From Lingula anatina (Eukaryota > Brachiopoda > Lingulata > Lingulida > Lingulidae): 64,000 nt of DNA. The notes beneath the pieces were generated by a model that saw only the letters and a list, made by a program, of their open reading frames with translations, was not told the DNA's origin and made no database searches. The stretch is from contig NW_019775983.1 in assembly GCF_001039355.2 (NCBI RefSeq), positions 74,082-138,081 on the forward strand, read 5' to 3'. The position numbers were made by a program, and so were the translations under genes. Position 1 is the first letter of the stretch. Every line of letters starts with the position of its first letter. Shown here in pieces: positions 1 to 11,783 of this stretch.

Positions 1-912
1 ACGCAACTTTTACTTGCTTCAAAATATATAAATAGGTACTTTTTTACAATCAACACGTTCGTGGTTTCAAAACCTTCTCTCAGCCTCTTTTGCCGCTGGT
101 TCTTGGGCCGCTGAACGTCTCCCCTTTATCTTAGCTGGCATTTCGAGAGATACCGCTGTACATAAAGTAATCGATGTATTTTCTGTTGATCTGACAATTA
201 CCAAGTGCCGTGCAAAATAATCCTGCAGCGTTACCTGTCAAAAACTCGTGTTAACACAAGTGACGGCCACTTGCTCTCGACAGAGTTTCATCTGATCACT
301 CTCCCAGGTAAAATTACTCGATTGCGGAGAAAGACACATTGAAACGTTCAAATGCAACTTAACACCTCTTAATTGCGGTTAATTGCAATCGCCTTTGTTA
401 GCGCTTCCTTCTACATATTATTGACACCCTACTGGGCATCACTAGACTAGGGCTCTCTCCAGAGCTGTCAGTTAAAATGGCGGCACGCTTACAAGTCTAA
501 CGCGTGATCGGAAAATGTAACAAAAGCACGATTTTCTGCCATTTCAAAGCACCCAAACAAAATATTTTTAGATGACAATGAGCAATGGTTCCATCTGATC
601 ATATAACCGATAGCAGGTAAATTTGCCAGCTAAGCATTTGACTAATAAGCTCTGTTAACCAACCTGTGAACGTTTTGGCTGTTTTAACAGTTTTCTAGAT
701 TGACGGGATAAGTGAATCGCTTTCATGTATATCTCACTATCCGAGCAACCGATCGTTACGAAAGTTGCACTAATTGTTGTTGAAAATGTGGACTACAGCC
801 TGATGTCAGAGGTTTTAGAGGAAACTGTTTGTTTAAAAGTTATTGTCTTTTGAATTGAATAACCCATTGAAATATTGGGAAATTTAACGCAAAAGACGAT
901 AAAATCAAAAGT
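1..912. repeat. 0.9-kb direct duplicate ending at a single-N join
   Basis: This stretch matches 1647-2558 base for base wherever I compared them (offset 1646). A diverged third copy lies at about 25296-26232. It ends exactly at the lone N at 913. No coding region is recognised in it. The perfect identity, against the diverged third copy, suggests a recent duplication or an unmerged assembly overlap. Confidence 0.85.
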
Positions 913-913
913 N

Positions 914-1300
914 TTTTTTTTCGTATGTTTACCAAGGTGATGAGCGGTTTCTACCTGGAAACCGTGGTGTGAATTTCTGAAGCAAGGAACCTTCTTTGGA
1001 CAGACCTTCAAACTGCAAATTGTTCAATTACAGCAAATCTAAGTCGCTCCACGGTTCAAATTCTCTAAGTCTTGACAGCATAAAAGCACACATGCCGTCT
1101 CTGGCAATAGTCGTTTTCGGCCAATTTGAAGTGACTAATGGGCATCGACGGTGACCCCATTTTTCTGCAACCAAACTCACAATAACTTGCTGCTATCTGG
1201 GGGACACCAACACCCTCCTCCCACATTGAAACTATTTCTTTTCTTTGTTCATTTGTGAGATCCCGTACCTTTGCCATGGAAGCACCTTGACAGTCAGGAG
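914..1300 (-). mobile_element. Tc1/mariner-like transposase N-terminal fragment
   Basis: On the minus strand an open stretch of 70 codons (1277 to 1065) begins MAKVRDLTNEQRKEIVSMWE and then IAASY. This resembles the first helix-turn-helix of Tc1-like transposases. After about 45 residues the reading decays into short out-of-frame pieces. The same fragment recurs at about 18575, 20000 and 23985, and more diverged at 9460 and 60215. It is a family of dead Tc1-type copies carried along by segmental duplication. No terminal inverted repeats were identified for it. Confidence 0.6.
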
Positions 1301-1375
1301 GGGGTTACACAATCTATATCGCACATGGTTGAAAATTCACCACGACAGCAATTATAACATTTTACCATTTTACCG

Positions 1376-2830
1376 CATAGGTCATAAGTTTTACTTCAGC
1401 TAAGCAGTGAAGAAGTCGAGTACGCTATGGGGAAGAGAAAAGTTCGTGTTTTAATTCCATTTCCAGAGGAAAAAAGGAACATTTTGAAAGAGAGTATGCG
1501 CGGCGGTTGGGGAAAACCGGCATTTGTTCAGTCGGATGGTACGTGGTACCTCAACACATCAGGCATATTCATAAAATAATAACTTCATGTTGACCTAAAG
1601 TACGATGAGTGATCTGGTATTAGACGCAATCCACAGTAAAATGCCGACGCAACTTTTACTTGCTTCAAAATATATAAATAGGTACTTTTTTACAATCAAC
1701 ACGTTCGTGGTTTCAAAACCTTCTCTCAGCCTCTTTTGCCGCTGGTTCTTGGGCCGCTGAACGTCTCCCCTTTATCTTAGCTGGCATTTCGAGAGATACC
1801 GCTGTACATAAAGTAATCGATGTATTTTCTGTTGATCTGACAATTACCAAGTGCCGTGCAAAATAATCCTGCAGCGTTACCTGTCAAAAACTCGTGTTAA
1901 CACAAGTGACGGCCACTTGCTCTCGACAGAGTTTCATCTGATCACTCTCCCAGGTAAAATTACTCGATTGCGGAGAAAGACACATTGAAACGTTCAAATG
2001 CAACTTAACACCTCTTAATTGCGGTTAATTGCAATCGCCTTTGTTAGCGCTTCCTTCTACATATTATTGACACCCTACTGGGCATCACTAGACTAGGGCT
2101 CTCTCCAGAGCTGTCAGTTAAAATGGCGGCACGCTTACAAGTCTAACGCGTGATCGGAAAATGTAACAAAAGCACGATTTTCTGCCATTTCAAAGCACCC
2201 AAACAAAATATTTTTAGATGACAATGAGCAATGGTTCCATCTGATCATATAACCGATAGCAGGTAAATTTGCCAGCTAAGCATTTGACTAATAAGCTCTG
2301 TTAACCAACCTGTGAACGTTTTGGCTGTTTTAACAGTTTTCTAGATTGACGGGATAAGTGAATCGCTTTCATGTATATCTCACTATCCGAGCAACCGATC
2401 GTTACGAAAGTTGCACTAATTGTTGTTGAAAATGTGGACTACAGCCTGATGTCAGAGGTTTTAGAGGAAACTGTTTGTTTAAAAGTTATTGTCTTTTGAA
2501 TTGAATAACCCATTGAAATATTGGGAAATTTAACGCAAAAGACGATAAAATCAAAAGTAAATAGTTTAAGACAATTCCCTGGAACCCGATTGAAATGCTT
2601 TTACCCGGCTTTATGAGGCCGTTTGAATCACTTGAATAGCTATCTTGGTTATAAAGAAAATCCCAAATCCAAAAACGGCATTTTTCGCCCCAAATTGGCG
2701 CTATAGATTCATCCGTTGGAGACTGCAGAAAATCTCCGTCTATAATTGGCCTTTTGGGAAGTATGTTTAAATTTTTTATAAAAACTTATCCGCCCAGGGC
2801 ATTGTTCCTATGCCTTTGGTCGTTTTATTG
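1376..2830. repeat. Segmental duplicate of 25027-26530
   Basis: From the block beginning GGTCATAAG, sequence runs parallel to 25027 onward with a few percent divergence. It includes 1647-2558, the twin of 1-912. The paralogous stretch carries about 575 extra bases (24450-25027) just before this block. No gene is recognised. Confidence 0.75.
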
Positions 2831-3180
2831 TTAGTGGCCTTAAAGTGTCTTAAAGTGGCTGACAAAGAAACAAAAGACTTTAAGACATGTTGGTGTGTAT
2901 GTTGTGCGAAGAACAGAGATAACATGTGCCTCAGATATTTTTCAACATTTTACTGATGTAGCCAGTTCTGTTCTTATAGAAAAAAGTTTCAGACCCATTC
3001 CCGAAAGTAGACAATCCGACAACTTAATGTCTATGGCTAGTCTGAGGGCTAATGTTTTCCAATTCGTGTCTTATAAACACATCTTAATTCTCACTTTAAT
3101 CAACTTGGAAAATATCTGCCGTACCGGATATCTTTGGAAGGTAAAATTAAGACGGTTTTATTCAAAGCGGTATCGGTAGC
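2830..3180. repeat. Interspersed repeat shared with 9880-10260 and 29050-29260
   Basis: The block contains a GTGTCTTAAAGTGGCTGRCAAAG-like start and an AGAACAGAGATAACATGTGCC core. It recurs at about 9920-10220, truncated at about 29060-29230, and partly at 26520-26610. A 94-codon open frame on the plus strand here is not conserved in the other copies, so I treat the block as non-coding repeat. From 3190 to 3778 I see no gene; part of it (3370-3778) parallels 27108-27520. Confidence 0.5.
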
Positions 3181-3777
3181 AAATCTAGTAAACCATTGGG
3201 AAATATTTTTTTCATTTCAAATGTGATATCCATTCAAAATAACCTTTGTGTTCACCACATTGGGAATTTTAATTTCCATTAAAAGCAACGCCATCATGGT
3301 CGTTCATTATTTACATAAAACGTTTTATATGGGGACTACATGCAAGGGAACAGTAACCGAAACAACGTTTAATTAAAGGAACAGCACGAGTAAGTATAAT
3401 ACCTTTACTGTACATGCTGTATCAGATATCACGCTAATGTATAAAAAGCCCTCAAAACCACATTTTGCCTTTGCTATACACCTTTTTATAATTACATTTC
3501 AGACCTTTAGAACAACAAAAAGGCACATTTCAGTTTATCTACAATTCAATGTGTACCTGATATAAATATTTAACAATAACCAAATCTGGGCATTTTGCGA
3601 CCTCGTGCGAGAAATAAAAGCACCTGAGGTATATACGAACAAGAAAAGCAGACTGAGAGCGCAGACCTCCGCAAGGCAGCAAAGTCTCTTCCCAATGCCG
3701 TTTCACCCCTAAATTTTCATTCTACTATAATGATTTAGTTTTTTTTATTATTTTTTATTATTTATTATTGATTGATT

Positions 3778-3921
3778 AGTGATCCGGATCACCACCAAAA
3801 ACTAAACATCTGTTCCTTGGCCCACTTCTGACAGTTCCTGAAAATTTCATCAAAATCGGTCCATAACTTTTTGAGTTATATTGATGACAAACAGGGGTGA
3901 AAACATAACTTCCTTAGCGGA

Positions 3922-3958
<37 letters not shown>
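3778..3958 (+). mobile_element. RTE-type LINE 3' end with poly(A)
   Basis: The stretch runs from GATCCGGATCACCACC through AAAATTTCATCAAAATCGGT and CTTTTTGAGTTAT to GGTGAAAACATAAC and GCGGAGGTAA. It ends in a run of about 33 A. This order is typical of the 3' tails of RTE-class retrotransposons in marine invertebrates (from memory of the family). A second copy at 27520-27700 has the (CAAA)n stretch that this copy lacks. Confidence 0.6.
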
Positions 3959-3960
<2 letters not shown>

Positions 3961-4499
3961 ACTATCGAAACTAATCTGTCATTTGTTTCCGATTCGCATA
4001 GGTCTACGTGGACAGCTAAGAGTTGACGGTCGAGGAATTGTTGAGGATTTGTTGCTTGGTTTGGCGTAATTGTCGAACTTGACATTGACTGCAGTGTACA
4101 TATTTTGCCTAGGCTGTATATATTTCATTTGACTGGATTTTTTTCTTGCCTGAGGGAAAGGGGGCCTACATTTCTCCCGATGTGTGAGTTTTGAATGTGT
4201 CTTCAACTGATTATGAATATGTTGTGTTGATATTGATATGATGGTGTGAAATCATGACTGTGCATTGATGCTATTGATATGTACTTGACAATGAATAAAT
4301 AAACATTTTTGAATATTGTGTTGTTATTATTCATGGTCCTATATATCCAGCAGATTCTCTCAGGTAAGTGATATCTAAAAACCTATCCCAAGGAATTCCT
4401 TGCCACTTGAAAGCTCTGGTAGCGGCCAGATGAGGTCAGGCGTAACAGCGACTGTAGATGTGACTAGACACTGACATGAGGGTCCATTTTGGGGCGTGT

Positions 4500-4780
4500 A
4501 ACTCTTTTAAAGACGATAGTTTGGAAAATATGGAGATCTAAAATATCGTTTTCAATGGTTGTCGTATGACTTAGAAAAAGGCAATGTATTTTTGTTTGCT
4601 TCACTAGCGAATTCAATCAATGAACTGATGTCAAAATGACAATAAAGAGATTATTAAAAGTTATTAAAACACGACTGTAATCCTTACTTTCATTTATCAG
4701 TCACCAAAACAGAAAAAAACTGATGATTTATGATTTGGAAAAAATTATTCCATATTAAATGTCAAGTCTGTATATTGTAC
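4500..4780. repeat. Duplicate of 42140-42412
   Basis: The block with GACGATAGTTTGGAAAATAT and AAATGTCAAGTCTGTATATT is repeated in the same orientation near the last seen exon of the trypsin-like gene. It adjoins copy A of the sulfotransferase family here. No coding potential is seen in either copy. Confidence 0.6.
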
Positions 4781-5438
4781 TCCTGTCTTTTGAACTAAGA
4801 TTTTCATTTTTTTTCCCATTATTAACTATAATTTCCACCATCACTCAGTTGCTCTGGAATTGCTGACTTAGCAATGTGAATATAAGCCCGCTAATAAATT
4901 TTGGAAATCATTTTTGCAACCTTCTAAACGTGGGCGCTTACATTTGCCGAGTGCCGAGATTGCTTGACGGAAAAGCAACACCTCCCGATTGAAGTCCGAC
5001 CCTCGCAACATAACAGTGTTTTGTAGCTTTGTCAGGAAGTGGTTATATAACTGATAGTCAGCTTTGCTCCATTGCCTATGTTTCTTCACAGTAATTTCGT
5101 CTTTCACATTTTTGTATTCATATTCCCGTTTGTTAGTAACCACATATAAGACGTCGTCCATGCCCCAGCACAGCAAGCGGCGTAGTAGCACCAAACTCTC
5201 ATCAAACATTTCCAAGACGATTACAAAATCGAACTTCTTGTCCAAGAAATCAATGTATTCGGCAATGAATCTGTCGTTGTTCCTGAGATCATTTCTATCG
5301 TCTGGGAACCCAAACTCATACATCATGGCGTTTCTCAAGAAGCCTACATGGGTTGTGACATAGGCGTCGGTCCAATACTTGTATGGATTTTCCATAAATT
5401 CCACGACCGGGTTCGTGGATTTTTTTAATTTGAATTTA

Positions 5439-6404
5439 GGCCACACTTTTTTAATTTTATGGATGACATCCTGCGCGCGCATGGATTTTCGCCCATTCTC
5501 CAAAAAAAAAAAAAAAAAAAAAGCCCCCCCTCAGCCCCCAACGAAGTCAGTTGTCGCAAATGTCGTTATTGAATTTGCAAGGAAATGAGCTTTCTGCGCA
5601 TGTGTATTTTCGCCACGTGGAAATGCGGCCACTTTGCTATCAAATTCATCTCTAGGATTACTTTCAAATTACACAACAATGTCATAAAGAGAATGGGCGC
5701 CATCGTTTTGGATTGGTATGCCATTGATATTGGGCATGGAGATAGCACCTTTTTACAATTGTACAAAAGGCTGGTGGCGGCCATTCTGACATTCTGTATA
5801 AAGCAGCACATTAATACCAGGTTTTCTGTAGTGAAAAAAGGGTCGACAAGGGCGTCGAGGTATTTGGTGGGCTGAAGGTCAGACAGGCCACCTGACAGTT
5901 TAGCTGCTTCGTGTGAGTTGAAGTTGACAAAATGGCATCGTCCGAAATGACCTTTAATAGATTTGGTAGTATTAAGCATATCTTTGCATCATTTTTTAAA
6001 CATTTCTGTGAAGTGTTCAAAATGTTTTAATATTCTGAGAATGCAAATAAAGACACACTGTTTGATTGATATTTGTTTTATTGATTGCTATACCAAATGA
6101 ATGCATGAAATAACCTTAAATAGATTTGGTAATATGAAGTATATCAATTCATGACTTTTTTTTTTTACATTTCTACGAAGTATTCACAATGCTTTAATAT
6201 TCTGAGAGCATGGATAAAGACAAATTGTTAGTTTGATACGTGTTTCTGTGGTTAAATTTGTGTTTCCAGCTGTGTTCTGACAGCATTCCTTTTCTTAAGC
6301 AGTTTTTTTTTTTTTTTTGGACTGTTTTTTTTTTTTTTTCGCCCTCTCGCACCGATTTTGGGGTACCCAGAGGATGTCATCCATAAAAATAAAAAAGTGT
6401 GGCC
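5439..6404. mobile_element. Harbinger-like non-autonomous element in sulfotransferase exon
   Basis: The 966-bp element has terminal inverted repeats of about 34 bp, GGCCACACTTTTTTAATTTT at one end and its near-perfect complement at the other. They are flanked by TTA at 5436-5438 and 6405-6407. Copies C and D show the uninterrupted target GAATTTACTTG. GG.. termini and a TWA duplication are the signature of PIF/Harbinger elements. Inside, a block of about 135 bp (from 5951) is repeated directly from 6112, and A and T runs lie near both ends. Its longest open frame (137 codons, minus strand 5979-5566) has no transposase features. Confidence 0.85.
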
Positions 6405-6855
6405 TTACTTGAAATACGATAATAATTGAACGCACTTTGAAACTGAGAAAATGGTTCGCGAACTATACCGATATAAAATGTATCATTTGGCATCATGGTT
6501 TCTATTACTTTTGAGTCAAAAAACATGTGATTGAAAATAATATCATAGGTTACATTCGGGTTATAGTTGGCGTCTTTTATGGTTATTTTCCTACGGTTCA
6601 TATTGAACATAGATTTCCATGGGTAAAAAAATATGTTCTTCTTCGGAGAGAGACGTTTTAACTTATATTTAAGAGAAGCCTGTTCTAAAATTTTCTTCAT
6701 TGTACCTGAGCCGCATTTGTGCACTTTAAGAAACATAATATGTCGGGTTGGCTGGCAATGGTCCTGGCAATGGTAGGCATTTTATGGGAGGTACGTTGTA
6801 GGCAGACTGCAACAGTGAATCTTGAATGTTCCTATTTATCCCTGAAAGCAAAAAA

Positions 6856-6889
<34 letters not shown>

Positions 6890-6984
6890 TAAAATAAATA
6901 AATAAATAAATAAAATAAATAAATAGATAGTTGAAAAAATAAAGAAATGTATATCACTTAGTTTTATTTATGCTTCGACTATAC

Positions 6985-7300
6985 ACACGAACGGATCCAG
7001 GATTATTGGGGGGGGGGAGAGGAGGAGAGTCGGCTTTGCATCAGCGGNNNNNNNNNNNNNNNNNNNNNNNNNNNNNNNNNNNNNNNNNNNNNNNNNNNNN
7101 NNNNCCCATTGGAGTGGGGTTCGGGACCCACTGAAGGGTCCTCAATTTTTTTGGCATTTTAGAGGGCGAATGGTGCCGTTTGGTACGGTTTAGAACTATT
7201 ATTCAGCAAGTTAAAACTTCAAATTTCAAGAGGGACCAGATATATAAGGGAGAGAGGGTGTCAGGTCCCCCCTGAAACCCGCTCTAAATCCGCCGCTGTA
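6985..7300. mobile_element. hAT-like element relic with a 57-N gap
   Basis: GGATCCAGGATTATTGGGGG at the left and AACCCGCTCTAAATCCGCCG at the right resemble the GGCGGATCCAG-type ends of non-autonomous hAT elements. A 57-base gap (7048-7104) falls inside. Related relics sit at 22395-22560 and 37998-38118, all in the first intron of the sulfotransferase paralogs, so the insertion predates the gene duplications. Confidence 0.45.
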
Positions 7301-7339
7301 TACAGTTTGAAAAGGACACAAGCTAGGTACAGGTGATCT

Positions 7340-8085
7340 TATATTAAAAACATAAAAATCAATATACAATTAATAAAAGTTTGGCTCAAAATATTACGCA
7401 CGGACCAAAACAACCTACTCAAACAAGCATACCTAGAGGAATTACATTATTACAATTTACCCTCAACAAAAAGCCTGTCAAATCTGAATGATGATAACCT
7501 GTCATTGAGTGAAGGTATTATGAAACTCTTGTTTGAAAACGGATTTGGAGATCTACGGCTAAAACAAAATCCTGACATAAATTTTCTAAGTATATTCAGT
7601 GAAAGCATCATCAGTGGGTACATACAAAACTGGCACAGTGAGCTTGAGGACAAATCCAAATCCAGAGTATATTGCCAATTCAAAAACACATTTAAAAAAG
7701 AAAAATATCTAGACCTTCTTCATGATACTGATAAAAGAAAAAACCTAAGCCGTTTTCGCACCAGTGGGCATAAACTCCACATTGAAACAGGCAGATACAA
7801 TAACACTCCTTGGACTGACAGAATACGCCATTACTGTTCTAAAGACAAAATTGATCACAACATGCCCCCTATACAACGACCTGCAAACAATATTATATAA
7901 GGTATTTACAAAACACTTTTGCTAGGAGGGATCTACAAGATAGTGCTGCACTCATCGGCAATTGAGTAATAGTAGTTATAGAAACTTTTTTTTATAGCAT
8001 ATTCACAAAAATTGTATTCATATTGTCATTTTCATCCACACAAGTGGATGCATATGTTACAGTGAAATAAACTCTAAACTCTATA
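7340..8085 (+). mobile_element. Non-LTR retrotransposon ORF2 C-terminal fragment
   Basis: An open frame from about 7390 to 7900 reads through a tryptophan-rich linker (QNWHSELEDKSKSR), then FKNTFKKEKYLDLL and a SRFRTSGHKLHIETGRY block. This is the layout of the region after the reverse transcriptase in CR1/L2-type LINEs, just before the C-terminal Cys/His knuckle. The frame then decays. A 3'-UTR-like tail ends near 8085 with GTGAAATAAACTCTAAACTC. It lies in the intron of pseudogene copy A, antisense to it. Confidence 0.65.
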
Positions 8086-8089
8086 TTCT

Positions 8090-8860
8090 CTAGCAAATCA
8101 TCTGATATATTTTTTCTTCGTATCTTCATTTTCTGCTCCTTCATTCGTTTTTGGGTTGTTTATATTTCTGTTCGGGATTAAACGGTTTGTGTTGCCATAT
8201 ACCCAAAGGGTAACTAACTGAAGTTCGGACCCGTATTACTGAAACAAACAAAGTGTGACAAATTTTTTTATTCAGTACACAGAAACATACTTCGCTGTTA
8301 ATGTAATATTTATTCACATTTCAAGCTGGCTGCAAACGACATATTCTCATCCAGAATGGAGTCTCGATTTGACATTCAACAGACGTAAATTACGCCATCG
8401 GATTGGTGCAAAAAAACGAGGTAGCCTATAAATATCATACGGCCCATGTCTTTCGCTTGAAACTGCCAGGTAACTATGTATACTCCAAAGGTACACAACA
8501 TGAATACCAGAATCCATTTAATCAATCAAACTACAGAATTTTTGCTCTTTGGGCGATATATTTGTAATAATTACAGACAAAACACCAATGTTCTTTTTAC
8601 ACTTGTGACATATGATAGAGTCGACAACTGTATAACACAGCGCACGACACATTGATAAACTGCACTGCTACATAAGTAAGATCACGTGGAGTTTAAAAAA
8701 AAAAAAAGGAAACGAAATTAACGATTTTCCAACGCTACAAAATACATTTGTCTTCTGAAGACTTCAGATAGGTTTGACATTCACTAGTGTCATCAATGAA
8801 ATATCAAAAGTGATTAGATTCAATCACGTTTGATATGATAACAGTCAAAATAAGACTGGC
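8090..8860. other. Intron of sulfotransferase copy A, no gene seen
   Basis: This stretch is collinear with the C intron (22560-23240) and the D intron (37700-38390), with small indels. I see no open frame or RNA gene in it. It documents the common origin of copies A, C and D. Confidence 0.6.
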
Positions 8861-9123
8861 ACTTTAATTTAAAAATGAATGCACGAGCCGACAAAATTTA
8901 ATCGCCTTACCTTCAAAGTCACTTTGAAGTGGAGGTGGTGGCAATCGATTAGGAGGCAATGTATGAATTCCCATAAGACGTGGAAACAAATATACAGCAG
9001 AGCATAGGAAATAAAACATTACCACAGCGAGTAAAAATATCCGCACTGACATGGCCAAGATCAACTGATGCAGTATTAGTACATTACAACACACAATAAG
9101 CAGCCTTCACCTTCTGATCCAGC

Positions 9124-9131
9124 CTTTATAA
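9124..9131 (-). promoter_or_regulatory. TATA box of sulfotransferase copy A
   Basis: On the minus strand GGTTTATAAAGGCTGG lies about 75 bp upstream of the copy A start codon. The same block occurs at the same distance in copies C and D. Confidence 0.6.
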
Positions 9132-9459
9132 ACCTGCTAAAATTCTGTTTTTGTTTTATGTTAGTGCTCTCGTTTTATGATAGCTGCTTCATGTAGTCTT
9201 TACGAATGCCGTGCTGTGCTGTGCCACTTTTTCAACACGGGTATTCAATTATGCATCAATCTCAATGCGGTTTTTTATTTATTTCGCATGATAAATTGAC
9301 AGCGCTCTCCACACGAAAAAAGCAGTAGATATTAACTGCAATCACTGTAACTATGCCTCAAATCTGCTCCGATTTAATCTGCGGACGAGGGGTATACTCT
9401 CCAGTAGTAGCATTCTACTGTGACCATATCTCAAAAAAGAACAGCAGAAATGAGGCGCT

Positions 9460-9740
9460 AAGTCGCTGCACGGTTCAAATTCCATGAGTCTTGACAGCAT
9501 AAAATCACGCATGTCATCTCTGGCACTGGTCTTCTTCCGCCACTACGTGGTGACTTACGGGCATCACCAGCGAGCCCCATCTTTCTGTAAACACCGCATA
9601 CAGTCTGATCAAACACGATATCTTGTGGCTATCTGGGGGATATCCACACACTCCTTTCTCAGAGAAACAACTTTTCTTTGTTCATTTGTGAACTCCAGTA
9701 GCAACTTGACAGCAAGGAGGGGGTTTCACTATTTATAATG
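9460..9740 (-). mobile_element. Diverged Tc1-like transposase relic
   Basis: This is a diverged version of the 914-1300 fragment in the same orientation. It shares GAACAAAGAAAAG-type first-helix coding and the flank CTAAGTCGCTGCACGGTTCAAATTC, with several indels. It cannot be translated through. Confidence 0.45.
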
Positions 9741-9879
9741 CACATTGTTGAAAGTTCAATATGAGAGCAATTAACCGCAAATCACTTTTTTTACGAATGT
9801 CAGAAAGCCCGCTATGCACACAGGTGGTGTAACATTTTGGCACCCTCTCTATATTACATTAATTACTTATAGTATCATC

Positions 9880-10260
9880 TGCAATCCCTTGTTTTTTTAC
9901 CCTAAACCCTGCAAACAGCAAATAACTTTTAAAGTGTCTGATCTGGCTGGCAAAGAAATGAAAGACTTTAAGACTTTTTGGTATGTATATTGTGCGAAAA
10001 TAGTTGTCAGAACAGAGATAATATGTCTCAGATACGAGCGATATTTTACTGCTGTATCCAGATCTGTTCTTATAGAAAACAGAGAAGCTGATAAATTAAC
10101 GTCCATGACTCGTCTGAGCGCAAACGTTTTCCAATATATGTCTTATAAATACATCTTTATTTTCACTTCAATCAACTCAGAAAAATATTGCCGTGCCCGA
10201 TATCTTTGGAAACGAGCCATCTTTTTTCTGGAGGTAATCTAAAGCCGGTTTTATTCAAAA
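9880..10260. repeat. Interspersed repeat shared with 2830-3180
   Basis: The AAAGACTTTAAGAC.. and ATATCTTTGG ends match the block at 2870-3140 in the same orientation at roughly 80 percent identity. A 142-codon plus-strand frame spans it. The frame is not kept in the other copies and shows no domain, so I do not call it a gene. Confidence 0.5.
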
Positions 10261-10654
10261 CAGTGTAGGTAACAGAGAATTTTATTATATCTTGTAAACC
10301 ATTGGGAAATAACTATTTATTTCAAACTGCCCTGAGTGTCAGATCACTGTGAATCGGGCTTCAACAGTGAACTCTGAAGAACAGCGACAGTGTACGACTT
10401 CCGTTAATCAAAAAGAACTGCTCCGCAGTGAATCTGCAGCTGAATGTCATTAAACCAAAATGAAACGTAAAACAGATTTGATTCTGATTTCTGTAATTTA
10501 ATTTACTGTATTTAAGAAAAGAAAAGATATTCGAAAAGAAAAGATATATCCAATGGTTCTGTATTTTTTGCTTATCAAAAAAACAATTGCCCCTGGAGAC
10601 ATAGACACACGTGCTTGCCGTGTGCCAAGTTTGACAGCTACACTGTATGCCCGG

Positions 10655-10940
10655 TACCACTATATAAGGGCTGCGCAATGGCTACACCAAAATCAGTTTT
10701 TAAAGCAGAATGTTGCTTGTATTGTGGCACTGACCTTTGATTTCAAGATATTTTTAATTCAAACTTCTAACTCCGCGTCAGCCACTTTGCTTCTTGTCTC
10801 GTCTGCACGAGATAACATCAGCGCAAAGCGGGAAAGGCAGCTCCAGGCGGGCAAAGCTGTGACGTACGAGACTTATGACTTCCAAATATGGATCCAGGCG
10901 GACACATCTGTGACGTGTGACTTCCAAATATGGAAGCGCC
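10655..10940. promoter_or_regulatory. Tandem CRE-CArG pairs near a TATA-like site
   Basis: CCAAATATGG, a perfect CC(A/T)6GG serum-response (CArG) match, occurs at 10882-10891 and again at 10924-10933. Each is preceded within about 20 bp by TGACGT, the cyclic-AMP-response core (10860-10865 and 10911-10916). A TATATAAGG site lies at about 10660, readable as TATA on either strand. The pattern resembles immediate-early promoters. No convincing gene follows: the 105-codon minus frame at 10678-10361 shows no domain. Confidence 0.35.
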
Positions 10941-11174
10941 CTAGGCAAAATTTTGAAGAAGAACGACCACAGCTTGTCGGTGGTCGATAGAGCCTGGTAT
11001 TGTGCACTCATGTGGGTTATATATGAAATCAAGATCCAGCTGGCGATACCGGAATCTAGAACCTAGGGTATTTCAAACATGACATCATTCAAAATATCCT
11101 TTCTGTTCACCACATTGGGAGCTTTTATTTCCATTTTCAGCAACGTTATCAATCATTATTTACATAAAACGTCT

Positions 11175-11335
11175 TACATACCCAGCAGGCATATTTGCGT
11201 TGGATCAACGTTGAAAACAGGTTGAAACGTTGAATTGCCGTTGATCTACCTAAATTCAAGGTAAAATCAACGTTGATCCAGCCACGTTGACTCAACGTTG
11301 TATTTTGGTCAATGACACAACCTTGCAGTTATGGA
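11175..11335. repeat. CAACGTTG-rich short palindromic element
   Basis: Within about 160 bp the words TTGGATCAACGTTGAAA, AAATCAACGTTGATCC and GACTCAACGTTG recur in both orientations around GTTGATCTACC. This looks like a short foldback element of the AACGTTGATT type widespread in marine animals. Confidence 0.5.
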
Positions 11336-11623
11336 TTGTAATTTAAAATATTAATTATTGAAAACGTGATACTTTGTTTATCAATACTGTAACTAAATTT
11401 ATCAAAATAATAACAAAACGGTTTTTAAGTAAAAGTGTCAGTTGTTTTGAGTCTTTAGTTAACTAGTGAATTTTCTTAACTTGTTATTCAGAAATACATT
11501 CCAATAAACTGAATTCCTTTCAAGGTCAGCTAACACTAGGATGAATAAGTTGCTGTAAATGTGATGTAGTTAACAGTTCTTGGTAACCTGCTATTATAGA
11601 TAGACAGGTTGAGGTGACTGTGG

Positions 11624-11749
<126 letters not shown>

Positions 11750-11783
11750 AATAAAATGCAGACGGGAGGAAAGCTAAGCGTGA

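Larger units (their letters stand above)
4868..9052 (-). pseudogene. Gal3ST-like sulfotransferase copy A, disrupted
   Basis: Exon 1 (9052-8911, 142 nt) encodes a short cytoplasmic tail, a membrane anchor and a proline-rich stem, ending at a GTAAGG donor. Exon 2 starts at 6841 after a TTTCAG acceptor. Two lesions break it. About 90 bases into exon 2 (about 6755-6780) it has four extra bases relative to copies C and D, shifting frame before the PAPS-binding motif FLKVHKCGSGTM. A Harbinger-like element (5439-6404) then splits it after the codons for RISSK. The rest (about 5438-4868) is open to the stop and keeps the family block DESLVLLRRLLCWGMDDVLY. A Gly in the 5'-PAPS loop replaces the first Thr of the GSTT found in C and D. 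A TATA box is retained. A truncated product is conceivable, but a full enzyme is not. Confidence 0.85.

Noticed and set aside
5064-5363. 99-codon plus-strand frame antisense to the sulfotransferase, repeated at 17277, 21362 and 34143
   Set aside because: It is the antisense shadow of a conserved coding exon. Conservation follows from the minus-strand protein, and the plus frame has no domain or promoter.
10361-10990. 105- and 145-codon frames around 10.5-11 kb
   Set aside because: No domain, no paralog support and no splice context.
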